From NCBI RefSeq assembly GCF_000153105.1, contig NZ_AANZ01000002.1:1-64000 (forward strand): 64,000 nt of DNA, given 5' to 3'. The position numbers and the translations under genes were made by a program. Of this stretch, positions 25,726 through 34,300 are shown piece after piece. How positions within the stretch are numbered: the stretch's first letter is position 1; each line of letters begins with the position of its first letter. The notes below the pieces were generated by a model, which saw nothing but the letters and a program-made list of their open reading frames with translations, was not told where the DNA came from and searched no databases. Source of the stretch: Blastopirellula marina DSM 3645 (GTDB lineage Bacteria; Planctomycetota; Planctomycetia; Pirellulales; Pirellulaceae).

Positions 25726-26838
25726 TTATTCGATCCAGCCGCCCCCGAGCACCTGATCGCCGTCGTAGCAAACGACCGCCTGACCGGGCGCGACGCCGCG
25801 GCGCGGCTCATCAAAGGTCACGGCGATCCGACCGTCGGGCAAATGCTCTACAGTCGCCGGCGCGTCATCGCTGTTGTAGCGAATCTGGGCGCGGCAACGG
25901 AGCGGGCCCGCCGGCAGATCGACCAACCAGTTGCAATCGCGCGCGGTCAATTCGGTACGGCCAAGCTCCTCTTTCTCGCCGATCACCACTTGGTTTGTCT
26001 CGGCGTCAATTCGCACGACAAATCGTGGTTCGCCCAGCGCGACGCCCAATCCCTTGCGCTGGCCGATGGTGTACTTCTCGATGCCGTCATGCGTGCCGAC
26101 CACTTCGCCGGCGGTGGTGACAATCTCGCCGGCGGTTTGCAGATCGGCGCGGCGCGACTTGATGAACTCGTCATGTTTCCCCGACGTGACAAAGCAGATC
26201 TCTTGGCTATCTTTCTTGTCCGCTACGCGCATCCCGATCTGACCAGCGAGCTCACGAATGCGTGATTTTTCAAACTGTCCGACCGGCAACAACATTCGTC
26301 GCAAATATTCGCGTCCGATTCCAAACAGCACATAAGTTTGATCTTTGCCCGAATCAACGCCGCGCACCAACCGAGGGAGAGCGTCCGTCTGATCGGTGAT
26401 CAAGCGGGCGTAATGTCCCGTTGCGACATACTCGGCTCCGACGCTATCCGCATAGTCAAACAGCTTGCCGAACTTAATCCAGTTGTTGCACATCACACAC
26501 GGATTGGGGGTTCGTCCCGCGACATACTCGTCGACGAAGTAGTCGATAATTTGCCCAAATTCTCGCTGGAGATTGAGCGCGTAGAAGGGAATTTGGAGAT
26601 TATCGGCGACTCGACGAGCATCAGCGGCGTCGCTGGCGCTGCAGCAACCTTGCTTGTGATCGGGGCGATCATTCAGGATCGGCAGCGCCGATTGGCCATC
26701 AATTTGGCAGCTAGCAACGGGTGATTGTTCGCCGTGGCGCATAAAAACGCCGATGACCTCATGCCCCTCTTCTAGGAGGAGGTGCGCGGCGACGCTGCTA
26801 TCGACGCCCCCTGACATAGCTAGTACAACTCGCGCCAT
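25726..26838 (-). CDS. mnmA: tRNA 2-thiouridine(34) synthase MnmA
   Basis: This 370-residue enzyme thiolates U34 of Lys, Glu and Gln tRNAs. The PP-loop AMSGGVDSSVA is at residues 7-17. The catalytic cysteines are expected in NPCVMCNNWIKFG and DSQEICFV. Signature blocks GHYARL, KDQTYVLFGI and VGTHDGIEKYTIGQRKGLGV are present. The start at 26838 (MARVVLAMSGG) is normal for the family; the frame opens upstream to 26868 without better support. The gene converges on scpA with 67 bases between. Confidence 0.96.
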   Translation of the reverse strand: MARVVLAMSGGVDSSVAAHLLLEEGHEVIGVFMRHGEQSPVASCQIDGQSALPILNDRPDHKQGCCSASDAADARRVADNLQIPFYALNLQREFGQIIDYFVDEYVAGRTPNPCVMCNNWIKFGKLFDYADSVGAEYVATGHYARLITDQTDALPRLVRGVDSGKDQTYVLFGIGREYLRRMLLPVGQFEKSRIRELAGQIGMRVADKKDSQEICFVTSGKHDEFIKSRRADLQTAGEIVTTAGEVVGTHDGIEKYTIGQRKGLGVALGEPRFVVRIDAETNQVVIGEKEELGRTELTARDCNWLVDLPAGPLRCRAQIRYNSDDAPATVEHLPDGRIAVTFDEPRRGVAPGQAVVCYDGDQVLGGGWIE

Positions 26839-27088
26839 CTGCCCGAAAACTCCACAAAAACCCCGCAAACCACCAACAATACCAGCACCGCCGCGTATTA
26901 TGTGGGAACGTTTGAATTATACAGAGTATTCCGAATGATGCGGCAGATCACAGCAAGCCGATAACCCTCCCGTCGAGATCGTCTTTGACCGATTTTTCTA
27001 GAAGAGCGCAATCCTCCACATGGCGGCCGCCCCACTCCTTGCCGCTGGTCGGACTTGTGCGATCACGACACTTAACCCCCTAGCGAAA

Positions 27089-27862
27089 ATGATACGTCTT
27101 CCGGAAGCCCGGGGCTCGCGCCTCGCACCATTGACCGGCATTTCAGCCGACGCGCTGCATCTATGGAGCATTCCGCTTCACACGAGCAAGTCGCAAGTGG
27201 CGCAGCTGCGCGAAGTGCTTTCAGCTAGCGAGCGCGAGAAAGCGGAAAGCTTCCTGTTGGACGCTCAGACCCAACGCTACATCGTTTGCCGCGGCGCCGT
27301 TCGCCAAATTGTGGCCGGCTATCTGGAGATGGCCCCCAAGCAATTGTCGCTGGTGAACGGAAAGTTCGGAAAGCCGCAACTCGAACATCAAGATTCGCTC
27401 TGGTTCAACATCACCCATTCGGGCGACCTGGCCGTCTTGGCGATCTCGACAATCGGCGAAGTCGGGGTCGACATCGAGCAGATCCGCCCGATTCGCGGCC
27501 TATCGCGGATGGTCGATCGTTGCTTGGCCCCCGGCGAACGTCCCGACGTGCTGCGTCTGCCGGCCGCCGAGAAGGATCGCCAGTTTCTCCGTTACTGGAC
27601 GCATAAAGAAGCTTATTTGAAAACGTTTGGGGTCGGAATTCGCCGCCCGTTGGAAAAGCTCGAGATCGACCTGACTGCGCCGCCGTCACGTCGGATCATG
27701 AACCATTTCGGCCATTTCCCGGACGAATTGGCCGCATCAGTCACCGAATTTTGCCCGGCCGAGGGCTTTGTCGGCGCGATTTCGGTCTGTGGTTCGCTTC
27801 CCGCCGACATTGCCGCCCAAGCGTGGGTTGGTGGTCGCTTTCGAGCGCAACGTGTAGGATAA
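27089..27862 (+). CDS. 4'-phosphopantetheinyl transferase, Sfp type
   Basis: This enzyme transfers the phosphopantetheine arm of CoA to carrier-protein serines. The motifs are GEVGVDIEQIRPI with Asp128 and Glu130 as metal ligands, and RYWTHKEAYLKTFG (Trp170, Lys173, Glu174) as catalytic residues. At about 257 residues it is of the Sfp/two-subdomain class that serves polyketide and peptide synthases. The start is uncertain: 27089 places the conserved LHLWSIPL near residue 24, while an ATG at 27020 would add 23 residues; neither has a strong RBS. It is followed 31 bases later by a free ACP and then by the PKS-AOS gene, so it most likely activates both. Confidence 0.9.
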   Translation: MIRLPEARGSRLAPLTGISADALHLWSIPLHTSKSQVAQLREVLSASEREKAESFLLDAQTQRYIVCRGAVRQIVAGYLEMAPKQLSLVNGKFGKPQLEHQDSLWFNITHSGDLAVLAISTIGEVGVDIEQIRPIRGLSRMVDRCLAPGERPDVLRLPAAEKDRQFLRYWTHKEAYLKTFGVGIRRPLEKLEIDLTAPPSRRIMNHFGHFPDELAASVTEFCPAEGFVGAISVCGSLPADIAAQAWVGGRFRAQRVG

Positions 27863-27893
27863 ATCGATTACGTAACGACGTGAGAGGACCTAC

Positions 27894-28163
27894 ATGACAA
27901 GCGACAAATCGGCCACTGGCGCAACTGCCACGGCGGAAGAGATCCAAGAGTGGATGGTCGCCTATCTTGCCCGCGAGCTGGATACGGCGCCACAGTCGAT
28001 CGATGTGACGGCGCCATTTGAGACGTTCGCGCTCGATTCCGCATCGGCGATCGGAATGACGGGGGATTTAGAACAATGGCTCGGACGCCGCATCGATCCA
28101 ACCGTCGTCTACGATTATCCGACGATCGAAGAATTCTCGGAATATCTGGCCGACCAGCGTTAA
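27894..28163 (+). CDS. Free acyl carrier protein
   Basis: This 89-residue acidic carrier protein has the attachment serine in ALDSAS (Ser49). A helix II similar to polyketide-type ACPs (AIGMTGDLEQWLGRRIDPTV) and the sequence VYDYPTIEEFSEYLA follow. GAGAGGA lies about 8 bases before the start. It lies between the PPTase and the megasynthase. Since the megasynthase has its own ACP, this free one may deliver a starter unit, accept the chain, or serve the AOS domain. Which of these applies cannot be told from sequence. Confidence 0.88.
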   Translation: MTSDKSATGATATAEEIQEWMVAYLARELDTAPQSIDVTAPFETFALDSASAIGMTGDLEQWLGRRIDPTVVYDYPTIEEFSEYLADQR

Positions 28164-28197
28164 ACGCAAATCTAGCAGCTTGCTAGGCCAACAATGG

Positions 28198-28256
28198 AAG
28201 CGGCGCAGGTCAATTAGCGCTTTATCGCTACAATGACCACAAGGCTTGCGCCGCTT
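28198..28256 (+). promoter_or_regulatory. Long stem-loop in the leader of the PKS gene
   Basis: Arms AAGCGGCGCA (28198-28207) and TGCGCCGCTT (28247-28256) pair over 10 bases. Inside them GGTCA pairs with TGACC and AGCG with CGCT, leaving a CTTTAT loop. A smaller palindrome CTAGCA-GCT-TGCTAG precedes it at 28172-28186. No T-run follows. It is a candidate attenuator, processing site or protein-binding element between the ACP and PKS genes. Confidence 0.5.
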
Positions 28257-28329
28257 GCTTTGCCGATTCCACCCAGGACGCGTCTTCACGGCCGTCATTC
28301 ACAAGCCACGTCGTAGATAGATTACCGCG

Positions 28330-31300
28330 ATGCATCCATCTCACTCGCCGATCGCCGTGGTCGGCGTCGGTTGCCGATTTCCCGGCGCGGCTGATATCGC
28401 CGCCTATTGGGAACTCCTTGCCGGCGGCGTCGACGCAATTCGCGAAACGCCCCGCGATCGCTGGGATGTTGACGCGCTGTACAGCTCGGAGCCAGCTACG
28501 CCGGGTAAAACCAGCACGCGTTGGGGCGGCTTTCTCGACGAGGTCGCCGACTTCGATCCCGCCTTCTTCGGGATCTCGGGCCGCGAAGCCGAGAAAATGG
28601 ATCCGCAGCAGCGCCTGCTGTTAGAGGTCGCTTGGGAATCGCTCGAGCAAGCCGGCATTCCGGTAGACTCGCTCGCCGATTCGGCGACCGGCGTCTTTAT
28701 CGGTATTAGCAACAGCGACTATCAGCGGCTCATGTTTCGCGGGCTCGAGTCGCTGACCGCCTACAGCGCGACCGGCACCAGTCTCTCGATCGCCGCCAAT
28801 CGGATTAGCTATTTGTTCAATCTGCGCGGACCGAGCGTCGCGATTGACACCGCTTGCAGTTCGTCGCTGGTCGCCGTCCACTTGGCCTGTCAAAGCCTGC
28901 GTAGCGGCGAGTCAAATCTCGCGTTGGCCGGCGGCGTCAACATGATGCTGACGCCCGAGGGAACAATCACCTTTTCGCAGGCCCGGATGATGGCGCCTGA
29001 CGGACGTTGCAAAACGTTTGACGCCAAAGCGGATGGCTACGTCCGCGGCGAAGGTTGCGGCATGGTCGTCTTGAAACGACTCGAAGACGCCGAGCGCGAC
29101 GGTGATCGCGTCTTAGCGGTCGTCCGCGGATCGGCCGTCAATCAAGATGGTCTGACCAACGGGCTCACCGCGCCCAACGGCCCCTCGCAACAAGACGTGC
29201 TGCGCGCCGCGCTGGCCGATGCGCAGCTCGATCCGCATGATGTGGAATACATCGAAGCGCACGGCACCGGTACGTCGTTGGGCGACCCGATCGAAGTCCG
29301 TTCGCTCAAGAGCGTGTTGGCCGTTGATCGCCCCGCGAGCAAGCCGCTGCGGATCGCTTCGGTCAAAACCAACATCGGCCACCTTGAGTCGGCCGCCGGC
29401 GTCGCTGGATTGGTGAAGTGCATCTTGGCGCTGACGCATCAGCAGATTCCGCCGCACTTGCACTTCCATGAGCTCAATCCCTACATCGATCTCACCGACG
29501 CGCCGATCGAAATCCCGCTTTCCCCCACCGCTTGGAATTCTCCCGCCGGAAGTCGCATCGCAGGCGTCAGCGCCTTTGGCTTCGGCGGAACCAATTGCCA
29601 TGTGATCGTCGGCGACTACGCTGGCCAGTCTAGCAAAGAGTCATTCACCGATCTCCAGCGTCCGCAGCATGTGGTGACCCTGTCGGCCGCCAGCGCGATC
29701 GGACTGGCCGAAGTGGCCACGCAATACGCAGATCTTTTGGTCGAGCAGACTGATCTTGATATCGCCGACTTCGCGTACTCGGTCAATGTGGGCCGCTCGA
29801 AGCTGGAAGTTCGTCGCGGACTGGTCGTCGATTCACGCGAAGCGGCGCTTAAGCAACTGCACAAGCTCGCGCAAACGGCGCCGACCCAAGAGAACGGCGC
29901 CAAACGCCGCAAGCTGAAGACCGCCTTCCTGTTTACCGGCCAAGGCTCGCAGTACTTCGGCATGAGCCGCACGCTGTACGAGACGCAGCCAATCTATCGC
30001 GCGACGCTCGACCGCTGCGCAGCGATTCTGGCCCCGTATGACGTGCCGCTCTTAGAAATCTTGTTTGGCGCCGACGCCGATTCGGTCAACCAAACCGCCT
30101 ACACGCAACCGGCGCTGTTCGCGGTCGAGTATGCGTTGTTCGAGCTGTGGAAGTCGTGGGGCGTTGAGCCTGACATGGTGATCGGCCATAGCGTCGGCGA
30201 ATATGTCGCCGCGTGTGCCGCTCGCGTTTTTTCACTTGAAGATGGGCTAAAGCTGATCGCGCTGCGCGGCAAGCTGATGAACTCGCTACCGGCCGGCGGC
30301 GGCATGGTCGCGATCGCCGCAGGTCCAGCGATCGTCGATCCGCTGGTCGCCGCTGGAGCCGACAAGCTCTCGGTCGCCGCTTACAACAGCCCGCAACAAA
30401 CGGTCATTTCCGGAGAATTAGCAGCTCTCGAAACTGTGATCGCCGCCTGCGAAAAGCAAGGAGTTCGCGCGACTCGCTTGACGGTCTCGCATGCGTTTCA
30501 TTCGCCGCTGATGGATCCGATTCTCGACGAGTTTGAAAAGACGGTTGGTCAAATCGACCTTCATCCGGCGGCGATTCCGCTGGCCGCCAACCTGACCGGC
30601 GCATGGGCCGGTGATGAGATCATGACGCCCCAGTATTGGCGACGTCATCTGCGCGAAGCGGTTCGCTTTGGCGACGGCATGGCGCTGCTCGGCAAGAAGG
30701 GCGCCAAGGTCTTTGTCGAGATCGGTCCCAACCCGATCCTGACCGGACTAGGCCGCGCGACGCTCGACAACAAAGATCTCAACTGGCTCCCGTCGCTGCG
30801 CGCCAAACGCGACGAGTGGCAAACCCTGCTTGGTTCGCTCGCCCAACTGTTTGAGTTGGGCGGCAAAATCAACTGGCAAGGCTTTGAAGCCGGCTATGCG
30901 CGAACCAAGCGAGAACTGCCGACCTATCCGTTTCAGCGAACCCGGTTTTGGGCGCCGGACAACATGTCGGCCGCGACCGACGGCGGAGCCTATCAAAGCA
31001 CCGCGGCCACGCCGATCGTCGGCGGACACCCGCTGCTGGGCGTGCTGCACCCGACTGCGCTAGACGAAAAGCTGTACGAGTCGACCCTTTCGGCGTCGCG
31101 CCCCGCCTACTTGCGTGATCATCAACTATTTGGACAACCGGTCTTCCCCGCGACCGGCTACATCGAAATCGCGCTGGCCGCCGGCCGCGAACATTTCGCC
31201 GCCGCCAACGTCGCGATCGAAGGGCTAAACATCCATCAACCGCTCGTCCTCGACGAGTCGCTTCGTAGCGTGCAAACGCTCATCTCGCCCGGCGACGCCG

Positions 31301-34300
31301 TCTGCGACTTCCGCATTCTCAGCTGCGAAACCTCCGGCGAAACGAACGCCGTTTGGAAGCTGCACGCGTCAGGCAAGCTCGCCCTGACCGACGCCGCGCC
31401 GATTGAACTGAAGCTGCAAGACGTTTACTACAAGATGGAAGGGGAAGTCGACGTCGAGCCGTTCTACGCCGCCTGCCGCGCCAGCGGTCTCGATTACGGC
31501 CGCGCCTTCCGCGGCGTCAAAAAGCTGGGGACCGGCGGCGATGATGCGCTGGCCGAAGTGGCGCTCGCCGCGCAGCAAAAGAGCGAAGCGTCGCACTATG
31601 TGTTGCATCCGGCGCTGCTCGACGCCTGCTTGCAGACGGTGGGCGCACTGGTCGCCGATCAAGTCGACGCCGACGCGACATTCGTACCGATCGGCGCCGA
31701 AGCGGTTCGTACGTTCGCGGCCCACTCGCCGGCCCATGTGATCTGCCACAGCCAGATCACCGAGCGCAAGAGCGGGCGCTCGCCGCAAGTGGTCGCCGAT
31801 GTCATTTTGGCCAGCGAAGAGGGAGAACAACTCGCCGAGATCCGCGGCCTCCGTTTGATGCGCGTCTCGCGGAAAGACTTGCAACAACGTCTGCATCACC
31901 ATGTCGACAACTGGCTGTACGAAGTAATCTGGCGCGAAACGCCGCGGATTGGTTCGCCGCTCTCGGTCGACGAGACGCAACAGCCGGTTTGGCTGGTCTG
32001 GACCGAAGATGCAAACAGCGAGCTCGCCGCATCACTACGGAAAGAACTAACCGATCGCAAACAACGGTGCGTGATCTGCTCGCCTGGCAAAAAGCTGAAA
32101 GTCACGGCCGACGCCGCCGTCGTGCACCCCGGCGACGCCGCTCAGTTTGAAGAGTTGCTGGCGAAACTGAATCTATCGGCCGATGCGCCCCTCCGCGGAG
32201 TGGTCATTCTGGCCGACTCACTTGCCGCCGCCGACTCGAAATCGCTGGTCGCCGCCGACCTCTCAACGATGCAAGCGGCGCTTCATCTGACCCAATCGCT
32301 GCTGAAGCTTGACGAGCAAACGCCGCAGCTGACGATCGTCACTAGCGGCGCACAGCAAGTCGCCGCTGACAACGGCGTAGCGCAACCGTTGGCCGCATCG
32401 CTGTGGGGCATGGCCCGCGTCATCGCGGCCGAAGCGCCCAAGCTTGCCTGCACGCGCGTCGATCTGGATCCCCACGGCGGCGAGAACGGAGCCAAGCTGT
32501 TTGGCGAACTCTGGGTTCCCGATAAAGAGGTCGAGATCGTCCTGCGCGGCGACAAACGCTACTCGTCACGGCTTGTTTCGGCCGCCGACGCGCAGCGCGG
32601 ACAACTCGCGATTCCCTATTCGCCCTATCGCTTGGGTCTGCAAAAGTTTGGCCTGATCGATCAGCTGACGCTTCGCGAAGTCACGCTCACCGACCCCGCT
32701 GAAACCGAAGTCGAAATCGCCGTCAGCGCCGCCGGGCTCAACTTCCGTGACGTGCTGCGTGCCCTCGGCATGCTGCAAGAGTACGAAAAAGAGATCGGCA
32801 TCCTCAGCGAAGCGGACGTCACGTTCGGCTTTGAATGCTCAGGCGTCGTGACCCGCGTCGGCGCCAAGGTCAAGTCGCATAAGCCTGGCGACACCGTCAT
32901 CGCCCTGGCGACCGCGAGCATGGCGAGCCATCTGACGATCGATCAAAACTACGTCGCGCCGCGTCCCAACGGCATGTCCGACGAGGAAGCCGCCACGCTG
33001 CCGCTAGCTTATCTAACCGCCTACTTCGGCCTAGTAAAGCTCGCCAAGTTGAAAAAGGGAGACCGCGTGTTGATTCATGCGGCTGCCGGCGGCGTCGGAC
33101 AAGCGGCCGTCGCCATCGCTCAAGCAGCCGGGGCCGAAATCTTCGCGACCGCGAGTCGCGGCAAGTGGGATTTCCTCCGTTCGCTCGGCGTCGAGCATAT
33201 CTACGATTCGCGCACGACCAGCTTCGCCGACAAGCTCTCCGCCGATACCAAAGGGAGCGGCGTGGATGTGGTGCTGAACAGCTTGAACCAAGATTTCATC
33301 CAGAAAAGCGTCGACGTCTTGGCGCCGAAAGGTCGCTTCGTCGAAATCGGCAAGATCGGCATCTGGACGCCGGAAGAGTTCGCCGCAGTTCGCCCGAGCG
33401 CAAAATACTTCCCGTTCGATCTCGGCCAGGAAGAACGCAATGCGCCCGGCTTGATCGCGAAGATGCTGAAAGAGCTGGCGCCGCAGTTCGAATCCGGTGC
33501 GCTCCGTCCCCTGCCGATGGACGTCTTCCCGGTGGAGAAATCGGTTGAAGCGTTCCGGCACATGCAGCAAGCCAAGCATCGCGGCAAGGTCGTGATCGAC
33601 ATGGCTCGCCCGCTCGGCGAAACGTCGCTGATCCGCGAAAGCGGAACCTACCTGATCACCGGCGGCCTCGGCGCGCTGGGACTGGAAGTCGCCGGTTGGC
33701 TGGTCAGTCGCGGCGCCCGGCAGTTGGCGCTAGCCAGTCGTAGCGGCCAGCCCAACGAAGCGGCGTCCGCCCGAATCGCCGCCTGGCGAGCCGAAGGCGT
33801 AACCATCGACTGCGTCGCGCTCGACGTCGCGGCTCGTCACAGCGTTACGCAAACGATCGCCCAACTGAATAAGCAAAACCCGCTGGTCGGCGTGATTCAC
33901 GCCGCAGGCGTCTTGGATGACGCGACGCTCGCGCAGCAATCCTGGGAGCGGTTCGAGACCGTTCTGTCGGCCAAGGTCGACGGCGCGTGGAACCTGCATC
34001 TCGCAACGGCCGACTTGCCGCTAGAGATGTTCCTGACCTTCTCGTCGCTCGCGGCGGTGATCGGTTCGCCTGGCCAGTCAAACTATGCGGCGGCGAACGC
34101 GTTTTTGGATGGGCTGGCCAAGTATCGCCGCGGTTTGGGCCTGGCCGGACTCAGCATCAACTGGGGCCCTTGGTCTGGCGGCGGCATGGCGGCCGATCAA
34201 GACCACACGAAGTGGGCCAAGCTGGGCGTCGGCGTCATCTCGCCGCCGGAAGGTCTGTTTGCGCTGGAGCAAATCGTCAGCGATCGCTTGAGCAGTAATG

